From Pelosinus fermentans (GTDB taxonomy: Bacteria; Bacillota; Negativicutes; DSM-13327), in the NCBI GenBank assembly GCA_002434245.1, contig DJJR01000069.1, forward strand, positions 8,146 through 72,145: a stretch of 64,000 nt of DNA. The letters run 5' to 3'. A program made the position numbers and the translations under genes. Shown here piece after piece: positions 17,878-26,081 of this stretch; within the stretch, counting starts at the first letter, position 1; every line of letters begins with the position of its first letter. The notes under the pieces were generated by a model. That model made no database searches and had not been told where the DNA came from. It saw nothing but the letters and a program-made list of their open reading frames with translations.

Positions 17878-19575
17878 TTGAAAATCTTCCTCCATAGAAT
17901 TCGCAACTTCATTTTATTCATTTCCTTATGGAAAATACTCTTACTCCCTGCTGGAGCATCTGCTCAAGAGGTGCCCTTGCAATTAAAATGGATACACCAA
18001 TCTCAGCTTGCGGGTCATTATGCTGCCATTGAAAAAGGATTCTACCAGAACGATGGTTTGGGTGTTATTATGAATGAGGTTGTGCAAGAACAATCCTTTT
18101 TGGGCGTGGACAATTCTTCTTTAATTCGTCCACTCATTTGCATTATTGGAGTTTTAACATTGGGTTTGATCTTATTTATCATTTTTAATATCAAACTTAA
18201 AAATATGGTGCGTAAACGGACATTTAGCCTGGAGAAAAAGTTTGATGAACTCAAAGAGAAGGAAGAAATAATCCGGCGCCTGGCATATTACGATGCCTTG
18301 ACCAATCTGCCAAACCGTCTATACGTGCAAGATATGATTTCAGAAACAGCAGCCGCATCACAAAAGGATGAAAATGGGTTTGCTGTTGTATTTGTTGACC
18401 TGGATGATTTTAAGCGAATTAATGATGCCATGGGTCATGCTGTCGGTGATGATTTTTTAAAAATAGTTACACAAAGAATACTGAGTTGTTTAAGAAATAA
18501 CGATATCATTGCGCGTATTGGCGGTGATGAATTCTTTCTGTTATTGCCCAACTTGGACAAAGAAAAAACAACATTGGCAGTGGAGAAAGTAATAAATGCA
18601 ATTAAGGCACCATGCCTGTACCGGAAAAATCTTTATTATCTTTCAGCCAGTGCAGGGATTGCGTTTTCTCCCCAAAATGGTGAGCAATTTGATGACCTTA
18701 TTAAAACCGCTGCTATGGCACTTTATGAAGCCAAGCGTCAGGGTAAAAACCGTTTTGACTTTTTCACTGAAAAAATGCAGCTCCAATCCATCAACCGTCT
18801 GGAAATGGAAATGGATTTGCACCAAGCAATCAACAATCATTCTGGATTGGTTTTACACTATCAACCCCAGATATCTTTCGATGGCAGCATTGTTGGTGTG
18901 GAAGCTCTTGTACGCTGGAATCATCCAACGAAAGGGTTGCTGTTTCCTGATTCCTTTATTCCTTTGGCGGAAGAAACGGGACTTATTATCCCCTTAGGCG
19001 ATTGGGTAACTCTTACTGCTTGCAAGCAAAATATACAATGGCAGAAATCCGGCTATCCTCCCATGCGGATTTCAGTAAATTTATCAGTGAAACAATTTCA
19101 AAATCCCCACCTTCTGCAGAACATCCAAAGCATTTTACAAAAAACAGGCTTGCCACCTCATTTACTGGAACTAGAAATTACCGAGACGGTTGCAATCAGT
19201 CATGCGGATCTTACTCTATCTTTACTGAATTCGCTGCGCTCCATAGGAGTTCGCCTAGCCCTAGACGACTTCGGCGTAGGGTATTCGTCCTTTATGTATT
19301 TGAAAAGTTTCCCTATTGATATTTTAAAAATTGATAAGTCCTTTATCCGTGATATTACGTTAAATCAAGAAAGCCAAGCTATTATCCAGGCGATTTTACA
19401 GGTCGCCAAAAGCCTGCACTTCAAAGTAGTGGCAGAAGGAGTAGAAACCTCAGAGCAGCTCGCTTCTCTAAAAAAGCTCGATTGCCCTATCATGCAGGGT
19501 TATCTATTCAGCAGACCCGTACCTGCAGACAAAATCGATATCTTTTTGCAAGGCAAAAAGCAATGGAATTATTAA
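17878..19575 (+). CDS. GGDEF-EAL c-di-GMP protein with a nearly deleted NMT1-type sensor
   Basis: 565 residues. A signal/membrane segment (1-29, cleavage-like ASAQ) is followed by VPLQLKWIHQSQLAGHYAAI and EKGFYQNDGLGV, the exact opening of an NMT1/THI5-like periplasmic binding domain. After ~40 residues it jumps to a second membrane segment (LICIIGVLTLGLILFIIF), so ~200 residues of the sensor are missing in frame. A coiled coil and two enzymatic domains follow: GGDEF (DLDDFKRINDAMGH, ARIGGDEFFLLL) and EAL (VEALVRWNHPTKG, LELEITET, LALDDFGVGYSSF, LKIDKSFI, VAEGVET), both with their catalytic motifs. It could make or degrade c-di-GMP. TTG 17878 follows GAGGTGA. It is monocistronic. Confidence 0.93.
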   Translation: MKIFLHRIRNFILFISLWKILLLPAGASAQEVPLQLKWIHQSQLAGHYAAIEKGFYQNDGLGVIMNEVVQEQSFLGVDNSSLIRPLICIIGVLTLGLILFIIFNIKLKNMVRKRTFSLEKKFDELKEKEEIIRRLAYYDALTNLPNRLYVQDMISETAAASQKDENGFAVVFVDLDDFKRINDAMGHAVGDDFLKIVTQRILSCLRNNDIIARIGGDEFFLLLPNLDKEKTTLAVEKVINAIKAPCLYRKNLYYLSASAGIAFSPQNGEQFDDLIKTAAMALYEAKRQGKNRFDFFTEKMQLQSINRLEMEMDLHQAINNHSGLVLHYQPQISFDGSIVGVEALVRWNHPTKGLLFPDSFIPLAEETGLIIPLGDWVTLTACKQNIQWQKSGYPPMRISVNLSVKQFQNPHLLQNIQSILQKTGLPPHLLELEITETVAISHADLTLSLLNSLRSIGVRLALDDFGVGYSSFMYLKSFPIDILKIDKSFIRDITLNQESQAIIQAILQVAKSLHFKVVAEGVETSEQLASLKKLDCPIMQGYLFSRPVPADKIDIFLQGKKQWNY

Positions 19576-19645
19576 GAATCGATCTAGCCATTTCATGACA
19601 TTCTTATCTCTGATAACATTACTATTATTTTATAACGAATATGCA

Positions 19646-19690
19646 AAATACCATTCACCTACTGTTGGTAAGCAGGTGAATGGTATTTTT
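19646..19690 (+). terminator. terminator of GGDEF-EAL gene
   Basis: AAATACCATTCACCT (19646-19660) pairs with AGGTGAATGGTATTT (19674-19688), followed by T residues. Confidence 0.85.
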
Positions 19691-19720
19691 AAATTAAATT
19701 TCAATATTTTACACGAAATC

Positions 19721-19770
19721 AGAATATTATTCTATAATTTAGAATATATTTAGAATAATATTCTAAATAT
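19721..19770 (+). promoter_or_regulatory. pair of palindromic operators before asnC-type gene
   Basis: AGAATATTATTCT (19721-19733) and AGAATAATATTCT (19752-19764) are near-identical perfect palindromes whose centres are 31 bp apart, about three helical turns. The second extends to a 25-bp palindrome (19746-19770). Their place upstream of an Lrp/AsnC gene fits autoregulation by an oligomeric Lrp-like protein. Confidence 0.6.
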
Positions 19771-19842
19771 ATCCGTTTTAGAAGAATTATAATCTTTACA
19801 TCAGACTGCCTATAAAATTATAATTATTTTGAGGTGATGATC

Positions 19843-20274
19843 ATGGATCTTATTGATAAAAAAATTCTTTATTTACTACAAAGTAACGCAAGAATGTCAA
19901 ATGCAAATATAGCCCGCGAAGTAAAACTTGCTCCTTCTGTTACTTTATCCCGTGTTCGCAAGCTAGAGGAACAAGGAATTATAACGGGCTATGAAGCTAA
20001 GCTCAATCATCACGCACTTGGATTGGATATGCTTGCTTTTGTCTTAATTAAAGTAACAGGAGATAAGGATATCGAAAGTTTATTAGTTGATATTCCAGGT
20101 GTCCAGGAAGTCCATAATGTTGCCGGTGATGATTGCTACCTGATTAAAATTCGGACGCGTAACACAGAGTCTCTAAGTCTGTTATTAAAAGAAAAAGTTC
20201 GGGGAGAATCCATCTCAACGAAGACAATCATTGTTCTTAACACACTGAAAGAAACTGCACAGCTAACATTTTAG
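19843..20274 (+). CDS. Lrp/AsnC-family transcriptional regulator
   Basis: About 143 residues from ATG 19843, with GAGGTGATG upstream; the longer frame from GTG 19834 overlaps that site. The N-terminal HTH is LIDKKILYLLQSNARMSNANIAREVKLAPSVTLSRVRKLEEQGIITGY-like, with the usual I-A-R-E-V recognition helix region. The C-terminal RAM/effector domain is VLIKVTGDKDIESLL...GVQEVHNVAGDDCYLIKIRTR. Such proteins sense amino acids and form octamers. It lies 32 bases before an EamA transporter on the same strand, so it probably controls amino-acid or metabolite export by that transporter. Confidence 0.93.
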   Translation: MDLIDKKILYLLQSNARMSNANIAREVKLAPSVTLSRVRKLEEQGIITGYEAKLNHHALGLDMLAFVLIKVTGDKDIESLLVDIPGVQEVHNVAGDDCYLIKIRTRNTESLSLLLKEKVRGESISTKTIIVLNTLKETAQLTF

Positions 20275-20306
20275 TTCAACTACTATTGAAAATGGAGGTT
20301 TTAAAA

Positions 20307-21284
20307 ATGAATTCGTCAAATCGTATTTCTTATCCAATTCTACTTGCATTATTAGCAGTTTATTTTCCATGGGGCGGCACGTATCTGGCGATGAAATTCG
20401 CAGTGGAAACCCTCCCCCCGTTTTTGTTGGCAGGTATTCGTTTTGTAATCGCCGGAGGGCTCTTGTATTTGTGGGAAGTTTATAAAGGAACCAAGACGCC
20501 AGAGAAACCTCATTGGAAAAGCGCTGCCATTATTGGCGGGTTAATGCTCTTAGGTGGTAATTCTTTGGTCGTTTGGGCAGAACAAACCGTTTCTTCGAGT
20601 ATTGCAGCATTGATCATTGCTACTGTTCCTTTATGGATGACCTTATTGGCCTGGCTATGGCAGGGAAATTCGAAACCCAATATCTATGTCCTGCTTGGAT
20701 TGCTGTTAGGATTTTTAGGCCAGATACTATTAGTCAGCAATTCATTTCAGTTTTCCAGTTATGATTCCTCACAAATCTCTGGATACCTGGTATTAACATT
20801 TGCTTCTTTATCATGGGCGGTAGGCTCCTTATATTCACGAACAGCACAATTGCCTAACTCTGCCCTCATGTCCATAGCAATCCAGAATATAATGGGTGGA
20901 ATGCTATGCCTAATCGTAGGAATTTCACTGGGTGAATTAGGTCAATTGAGCATCGGACAGATATCAACCCGTTCTTTCTTGTCCTTAACATACTTAATTT
21001 TTATCGGATCGATTATTGGCTTTAGTGCCTATATCTGGGTTCTTAAAGCCGCCGAGCCAGCTATTGCTTCTACTTATGCTTATGTTAATCCAGTAGTTGC
21101 CGTCTTTTTAGGTTGGGCATTTGCCAATGAGCAATTAACCTCCAAAGATGCTGTAGCAGCGCTCATCATATTAGCATCTGTTTTCCTAATTACTAGAAAC
21201 CCTACACCGAAAAAGCTGGGGCCTCCTCTGAAAACACAAAAGAATACTTGCTCTCTTTCAGGACTGGATGGAGAAGGCATTTAA
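20307..21284 (+). CDS. EamA/DMT-superfamily exporter
   Basis: 325 residues from ATG 20307, with TGGAGG upstream (the TTG 20286 alternative contains that site). There are ten predicted membrane segments in two EamA repeats. The first repeat opens with LAVYFPWGGTYLAMKFAVETLPPFLLAG and has LGGNSLVVWAEQTVSSSIAALI; the second has SWAVGSLYSRTA and AAEPAIASTYAYVNPVVAVFLGW. The family exports amino acids or related metabolites in the inner membrane. The AsnC-type regulator directly upstream supports an amino-acid substrate, but this is inference. The soluble tail after the last segment (TRNPTPKKLGPPLKTQKN) is longer than usual. Confidence 0.9.
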   Translation: MNSSNRISYPILLALLAVYFPWGGTYLAMKFAVETLPPFLLAGIRFVIAGGLLYLWEVYKGTKTPEKPHWKSAAIIGGLMLLGGNSLVVWAEQTVSSSIAALIIATVPLWMTLLAWLWQGNSKPNIYVLLGLLLGFLGQILLVSNSFQFSSYDSSQISGYLVLTFASLSWAVGSLYSRTAQLPNSALMSIAIQNIMGGMLCLIVGISLGELGQLSIGQISTRSFLSLTYLIFIGSIIGFSAYIWVLKAAEPAIASTYAYVNPVVAVFLGWAFANEQLTSKDAVAALIILASVFLITRNPTPKKLGPPLKTQKNTCSLSGLDGEGI

Positions 21285-21419
21285 GCTATTGTTTCTTAGG
21301 AAGAAAAATAAAACGGCTCCTCAGCACTCTCCAGGCTAGGGACCGTTCATGATCTATGATCCTACGGTTACATTCTTCTCCAATTTTTATTTGATTCTTT
21401 AATCATAGCTGGAACTACC

Positions 21420-21668
21420 CTAACTGGGTGAACAGTTACAAAAAGGTATGCATCTTCTGAGTGTGTTTTTTTTTCTAAAGATAAATGGCAGGAATACCAA
21501 TAACACAATTGCACCCACAATATATATCTCGGGCAAACTTAATATGAATAGACTGCTGATAAAAAGAATAGCCGTGATGATATACATACAAATGAACATT
21601 ATAACTTTTTCACCTCCACTGCTTCCTAAATTAGCATTCTCTACATCTGCTACGGTACCTAATAACAT
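21420..21668 (-). CDS. small membrane protein under c-di-GMP riboswitch
   Basis: About 82 residues if started at ATG 21668 (AAAGGTGGG just upstream). A second possible start near residue 25 (MFICMYIITAIL) follows GGAGGTG at longer spacing and would leave ~58 residues. Two hydrophobic hairpin segments (MYIITAILFISSLFILSL and IYIVGAIVLLVFLPFIF) are followed by a basic, Cys-containing tail (RKKNTLRRCIPFCNCS). I recognise no family. The reason to believe it is real is the c-di-GMP-I riboswitch and terminator hairpin in its leader on the same strand, with no other gene between. It may be a small effector of a lifestyle switch. Confidence 0.6.
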   Translation of the reverse strand: MLLGTVADVENANLGSSGGEKVIMFICMYIITAILFISSLFILSLPEIYIVGAIVLLVFLPFIFRKKNTLRRCIPFCNCSPS

Positions 21669-21711
21669 ACCCACCTTTACTTCTTTCCATGATTCTAAGC
21701 TTCATATACCT

Positions 21712-21743
21712 AAATAAACGATCAGAGATATACCCTGACCGTT
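21712..21743 (-). terminator. candidate riboswitch expression-platform terminator
   Basis: On the minus strand AACGGTCAG pairs with CTGATCGTT (one G-T), followed by TATTTA. It lies between the c-di-GMP aptamer and the small membrane protein gene. Confidence 0.6.
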
Positions 21744-21762
21744 ACTTTTAATTAGACCAAAA

Positions 21763-21843
21763 CGGCAACCTGGCAATCATAGACCTCCGTCCTTAGACCC
21801 ATAGCTTTGCGTCCCCATCTTTCGACAGGTTTGCCAAATATTT
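21763..21843 (-). ncRNA. cyclic di-GMP-I (GEMM) riboswitch aptamer
   Basis: Read on the minus strand, the conserved core appears in order: GGCAAACC, a hairpin with GAAA tetraloop (CTGTCGAAAGATGGG), GGGACGCAAAGC, then the tetraloop-receptor halves CTAAG and TATGA in the second helix, and the closing GGTTGCCG. This matches the class I c-di-GMP aptamer: the GNRA loop docks in the 11-nt receptor and c-di-GMP binds at the junction. A terminator-like hairpin and then the small membrane protein gene follow. Several c-di-GMP enzymes in the window could feed it. Whether the switch is ON or OFF was not worked out. Confidence 0.92.
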
Positions 21844-21997
21844 ACTTACTTTTATCATAATAATACTAAAAGCTACATAAGTCAAGCATTTTTCAGGACT
21901 TAAACCCCATGATTCGAGATATAAGTCCTATTGTGCATTTATAAAAAAAGCCGTCTATCTCTCAATAAACAAGTCGAAGCCTCTTATTCTGATCCAT

Positions 21998-22687
21998 TTA
22001 GACCTTCTTCTTTCCATGTGGACAAACCGCAACACAAATCCCACAAACATGTCCATGGAATTGAGAGTAGTTATTTATTTTCCATAAGTCACATTTTCTA
22101 ACATCAATTAATTCTTCCCTTGGTAAGCTCTCATCCCAGAGATTGCCGACAATTGCACCTGCAGGGCATGCACTGACGCATTTTTTACATGTTCCACAAT
22201 AATTTGTTCCAACTAAATCATTCGTCTGAAATGGTATGTCCGTTAATACCGTAGAAATCCTAATCCTTGGACCATATTGTCTCGTTATTAAAAGAGAGCT
22301 TTTGCCTATCCACCCTAGCCCGCCTCTCACGGCAGCGGCTTTATGAGGAAATTCACCTTTAATATTGATAAAGTCAGTTCTCTTGGAAGAGGGTATGGCA
22401 TAAGCAAGATACCCCTTTTCGTCGATTACATTTTTTAACTGCTGTGTTATCAAATCAAGTTTATCATTTACGTTACAATATTCGTCATAATACACTTGAT
22501 TCGGTCCAGTTATGATCCCATCAACTATGGTGGGTGAAAGAGGCAGTCCAATTGTTATTGCATATGGAGCATTCTTAAATTTACAGGAAGAATAATCACC
22601 TATATAAGCAAATCCATATAATAGATTATCAAATGTATCTATTATCTTTATTATATCATTCTGTATTCCCAAATCAGTTGTTTGCAT
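21998..22687 (-). CDS. QueG-like iron-sulfur protein (short form)
   Basis: 229 residues. The first ~150 resemble the catalytic domain of epoxyqueuosine reductase (GFAYIGDYSS, YAITIGLPL, FPHKAAAVRGGLGWIGKSSLLIT, GPRIRISTVLTD). Two [4Fe-4S] sites follow: CGTCKKCVSACPAGAI and, completed by the more N-terminal RKC, CGICVAVCPHGKK. True QueG is ~370 residues with HEAT repeats at the C-terminus; these are absent. Short members are common in anaerobes and are annotated as double-cluster binding proteins, possibly B12-dependent reductases, of unknown substrate. ATG 22687 follows GGAGGGG. A LysR gene precedes it on the same strand by 93 bases. Confidence 0.85.
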   Translation of the reverse strand: MQTTDLGIQNDIIKIIDTFDNLLYGFAYIGDYSSCKFKNAPYAITIGLPLSPTIVDGIITGPNQVYYDEYCNVNDKLDLITQQLKNVIDEKGYLAYAIPSSKRTDFINIKGEFPHKAAAVRGGLGWIGKSSLLITRQYGPRIRISTVLTDIPFQTNDLVGTNYCGTCKKCVSACPAGAIVGNLWDESLPREELIDVRKCDLWKINNYSQFHGHVCGICVAVCPHGKKKV

Positions 22688-22779
22688 TGTGTTCCCCTCC
22701 CAGCTGCTATTGCTTTTATTATACTGGAGAGCGAAGTTTCTTTGAAATTGAAAAGGATGATGAGTAATATAAAAAAAGC

Positions 22780-23652
22780 CTATATCATAAACGAATTCTC
22801 CTGAAGTCTTTTAATCAGAGTGTGTACTGTGGCTGAAAGATTTTTATCTTTACGAGTAATCGCAAACAGCGGGATTTCTAATTCACTCCGTTCGTTAAAT
22901 AGATGAAAATTATCATTTTCTGTATTGAGATTCTCTACCACACTTCTTGGAAGCAGCGCAATCCCTAACCCCTCCGTCATCGCATTTTTTACCGAATCAA
23001 AATCGCTATATTCAAAAGTCGAATTTAGTCTATGTTTTTGCAGCAATTCATCACACAACATACGAAAGGTACAGCCTTTTCGAAAATTTATCACTGGATA
23101 ATCATCAAGTTGTGGACACTTCTTATCTTTTATCAGCTTTTTATGCCCAGCCCAAACAAGCTCTTCCGAATGAATCATCACTGTATTTAAGTATTTCTCA
23201 GAAATAAAGTCATGGACAATACTGATATCATATTGATTTTTATTAAGTCCATTAAGCACACAGCTTGAATTTAAGCAAATTTCTACGTTAACTTTGCCTG
23301 CATTACCGCTTGTTTGTAGTTGTAGTAATGCGGGTGAAAGCAGCGGATTGATATAACTGGATGATATACCAATTCTCATATATTGAACTTCTGAAAAGCA
23401 ATTCATGTTAGTAATTGTTTCACCATAAATTCTGAGAATTTTTTCTGAAGGACCAATTAGATACCTGCCAGCATCGGTAATATATAATTTTTTACCAATC
23501 CGTTCAAACAATTGCACCCCAAAATGCTCTTCAAGCATACGAATTTGAGCTGAAACAGTTGGTTGTGTAAATGTAAGCAGTTCTGCAGCTTGCGTAATGT
23601 TTTCAAGTTTGGCAACTATACAAAAAGTTTTCAATAAGCGAATATCCACCAT
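22780..23652 (-). CDS. LysR-family transcriptional regulator
   Basis: 290 residues. The N-terminal HTH is VDIRLLKTFCIVAKLENITQAAELLTFTQPTVSAQIRMLEEHFG; the effector domain includes MRIGISSSYINPLLSPALLQ and LGIALLPRSVVENL. The frame opens at ATG 23652, with GTG 23649 as an alternative because GAGGTGT is only 3 bases from the ATG. It lies upstream of the QueG-like gene on the same strand with a 93-base gap, and it may regulate that gene. The effector is not predictable. Confidence 0.88.
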   Translation of the reverse strand: MVDIRLLKTFCIVAKLENITQAAELLTFTQPTVSAQIRMLEEHFGVQLFERIGKKLYITDAGRYLIGPSEKILRIYGETITNMNCFSEVQYMRIGISSSYINPLLSPALLQLQTSGNAGKVNVEICLNSSCVLNGLNKNQYDISIVHDFISEKYLNTVMIHSEELVWAGHKKLIKDKKCPQLDDYPVINFRKGCTFRMLCDELLQKHRLNSTFEYSDFDSVKNAMTEGLGIALLPRSVVENLNTENDNFHLFNERSELEIPLFAITRKDKNLSATVHTLIKRLQENSFMI

Positions 23653-24080
23653 ACACCTCGAATACTAGTTTTATTCCTACCTGTAAATCATCCATTTTAT
23701 CTATTATATAGGCAGCTGATTGATTACCTCATATTTATTTTTAGTTCATCTAATTGAAAAGGCTCTGACTCAAAATTAAACTTTTTTATTGTATTTGCAT
23801 TTACCCGCATTACTCTTACTATACCATTAAAAAACAAATTCCTGCAAAAATTCTACCTCTTGTTTAGAGACTTTATCCTATTTTTTCGATTCTAATACTG
23901 CCTATTCAAAAGTTCCCTTACTTTTGTCCTTAATTTTCGCTTCAGCCCCCATAGTGAGCCGTTTATCAGCATTTTTCCAAAGAGAAGTCATGATTCTTTA
24001 TATTTTGTGCCTCTCCAATATTTGACATTTACTTTTAAAAGGAAGAAAATGAAAAGAAAGCTTAATGGTTGGTGATTTTT
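23653..24080. other. intergenic region LysR-cfa
   Basis: AT-rich, no coding frame supported. It should carry the divergent promoters of the LysR gene (left) and cfa (right). No known riboswitch was recognised. Confidence 0.5.
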
Positions 24081-25277
24081 ATGAAAGCAACATCGCTTTT
24101 AGAAAAACAACTTCTCAATACTATCTTTGGAAAAATTGAACACGGCAGCCTTGCTGTCCGCTACTGGGATGGTGAAGAAATTGCTTATGGCCAAGCAAGA
24201 GGGAACATCAAACTTATGTTTAAAACGGTGCCGCAATTCAATTTCGCCAATGACCCTGTCCTTGCTATGGGTGAAGCCTATATGAGCGGAGATCTTGATT
24301 ATGAGGGGCAACTGGAAGATTTCCTCCGGCTACTCGATGCCAATCCCCAGGTTTTCGCAAAAAACAGTGTCTTAACAAAGACTGTTCAGGCAATGAGTGG
24401 GCTAGCCAGTCGATTTCAAGCCAAACAGAATATTCAACATCATTATGATCTCGGCAATGATTTCTTTTCTTTATGGCTTGATAAAACGATGAGCTATTCC
24501 TGCGCCTACTTCAACCATCCGGATGATACACTGGAACAAGCACAGTTGCAAAAGATCGACTATATCTTGAAGAAGTTAGATCTAAAACCAGGCGAAACCT
24601 TACTCGACATAGGCTGCGGCTGGGGCTGGCTCATCATTAAAGCCGCGCAAACCTATGGTGTCAAGGCTGTGGGCATAACCTTGAGTGAAGAACAATTCCA
24701 AAAAAGCCAGCAGCGTATTGCCAGTTTAAACCTAACCGATCAAATAACCGTAAAACTGTTAAATTACCTTGACCTGGACGAGAAAACCTACTGTTTCGAT
24801 AAAATCGTCAGCGTCGGCATGTTTGAACATGTAGGCAAAAAGAACATCCCTAACTATCTTGAAAAAGTATCTAGCCTGCTGAAGCCAGGAGGCTTGTCGC
24901 TGCTTCATACAATTACCGATACCACTGAGAGCAAACCGGAAAATTCATGGATCAAGAAATTCATATTCCCCGGTGGCTATGTCCCTTCCTTGCGCGAAGT
25001 CATATGGCAATTGCCGGAATACGATTTTCATCTTCTCCATGGAGAAAGTCTCCGCATGCATTATGCCAAGACTCTTGACTGCTGGTATCATAATTTTTCC
25101 GACCACATCGATACTGTCAAAGAGAAATTTGACGACCAATTTGTCCGAATGTGGAGTCTTTATCTTCAAGGCTGCGCTGCTGCGTTCCGGGCAACAGGGC
25201 TGGATATTCATCAGCTTCTTTTTTCAAAAGGCTTAAATAATAACCTGCCCCTAACTTACGATCATTTACATAGCTGA
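24081..25277 (+). CDS. cfa: cyclopropane-fatty-acyl-phospholipid synthase
   Basis: About 398 residues from ATG 24081, with TTGGTGAT just upstream (the frame extends to TTG 24069). The enzyme transfers methylene from SAM to unsaturated acyl chains of membrane phospholipids, usually in stationary phase or under stress. Blocks: QNIQHHYDLGNDFFSLWLDKTMSYSCAYF near 120-148, the SAM site LLDIGCGWGWL near 180, AVGITLSEEQ, and SVGMFEHVGKKN near 255 with the bicarbonate-binding Glu, then FIFPGGYVPSL and SLRMHYAKTLDCW. The lipid-binding N-terminal domain is present. It is monocistronic with a strong terminator. Confidence 0.95.
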   Translation: MKATSLLEKQLLNTIFGKIEHGSLAVRYWDGEEIAYGQARGNIKLMFKTVPQFNFANDPVLAMGEAYMSGDLDYEGQLEDFLRLLDANPQVFAKNSVLTKTVQAMSGLASRFQAKQNIQHHYDLGNDFFSLWLDKTMSYSCAYFNHPDDTLEQAQLQKIDYILKKLDLKPGETLLDIGCGWGWLIIKAAQTYGVKAVGITLSEEQFQKSQQRIASLNLTDQITVKLLNYLDLDEKTYCFDKIVSVGMFEHVGKKNIPNYLEKVSSLLKPGGLSLLHTITDTTESKPENSWIKKFIFPGGYVPSLREVIWQLPEYDFHLLHGESLRMHYAKTLDCWYHNFSDHIDTVKEKFDDQFVRMWSLYLQGCAAAFRATGLDIHQLLFSKGLNNNLPLTYDHLHS

Positions 25278-25354
25278 CGCCTTTCTTCACCTTTCATAGG
25301 TGTTGTCCCATGACAAAGAATAACCCCCGCCCCACCTTAAATCCTATACTAATA

Positions 25355-25396
25355 GGAAAGCCACTATTTATCTGTAAAAGTAAATAGTGGCTTTCC
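25355..25396 (+). terminator. terminator hairpin after cfa (repeated elsewhere)
   Basis: GGAAAGCCACTATTTA (25355-25370) is perfectly complementary to TAAATAGTGGCTTTCC (25381-25396). Almost the same hairpin occurs at 60165-60202. Confidence 0.75.
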
Positions 25397-25538
25397 CTAT
25401 ATCCTACTATGTTATGACACAATTAATAGAAAGACCAACTAATAAAGTCAATCATTTTAAATGTGTATTACATCGTTCCCATCGTCCTTTGAAAAAACAT
25501 AATTTAAAATAAGAACTCATTTTTCACTTTACTTTTGC

Positions 25539-25566
25539 TTGCAATCCCTAAGAAATGTAATATAAT
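25539..25566 (+). promoter_or_regulatory. promoter of structured RNA, copy A
   Basis: TTGCAA (25539-25544) and TATAAT (25561-25566) are separated by 16 bases. Both boxes and the spacing are conserved in the second copy (63149-63154 and 63127-63132 on the minus strand). Confidence 0.8.
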
Positions 25567-25572
25567 TAGAAA

Positions 25573-25832
25573 TAGGTGGAAATTAAAAAAGTCGCCGTGT
25601 CCTAAGAGTGGTGGTACACTCCCAGGCACGAGCAGGTGTTCTCGGCACCTACACGTAACAGCTAGCTGTCTACGACGACAATTTATTATACCGTGATTTT
25701 CCCTTGAAAACAAGGGAGATGGACGTTCGGTATAGTAGTATTGTAGTTTTTGGCAGAGGCTTAGCGTCTGCATGCAATCAAGACGAAGCAAAGCGCATGT
25801 GTAGGTTGAAAAGACCTCGCATGCGTTTTTTT
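25573..25832 (+). ncRNA. unrecognised ~260-nt structured RNA, copy A
   Basis: The start is inferred ~7 bases after TATAAT. A 5' A-rich segment (GGAAATTAAAAAA, 25578 on) can pair with the 3' T-run segment TTTTTTAATTTCC. Inside are a hairpin GTGTCCTAAGAGTG/CACTCCCAGGCAC, a stem AGGTG/CACCT, a palindrome ACAGCTAGCTGT, a TATACCG/CGGTATA stem with inner CCCTTG/CAAGGG, CAGAGGC/GCGTCTG, and a 3' hairpin GCGCATG...CATGCG followed by seven Ts, which is an intrinsic terminator. The same RNA is encoded at 62863-63120 on the other strand; many changes fall in loops and stems persist. It does not match the known RNA families I can recall (6S, tmRNA, RNase P, SRP, OLE). The function is unknown. Confidence 0.75.
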
Positions 25833-25955
25833 AATTTCCCCTGAATCAAACTGTATGCTGGTTTCTTCTATCGGCGTCAGCGGATAGAAGAAACCTCCTA
25901 CAGGATGAAGATGGGGGGATATAAATTGGTATCAGTACAAGGTAAGAGAAAAGGT
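25833..25955 (+). other. conserved hairpin block downstream of structured RNA, copy A
   Basis: Beyond the terminator, similarity to copy B continues. CTGTA...TACAG encloses a stem GGTTTCTTCTATC / GATAGAAGAAACC. GGATGAAGATGGGGGGATAT and ATCAGTACAAGGTAAG follow. It looks like the 5' leader of the small gene at 26082. Confidence 0.6.
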
Positions 25956-26081
25956 AAAATCTGGAGCAAAAGTACTCCACTAGTGTGTGGCGGGGACTCC
26001 TCCTCGTCGCAGCAAATGGAAGACGTTTGTTCCATTTACGAGGGATAAGACTCGAATTTCTGCAAGGAAAGGACAATATAA

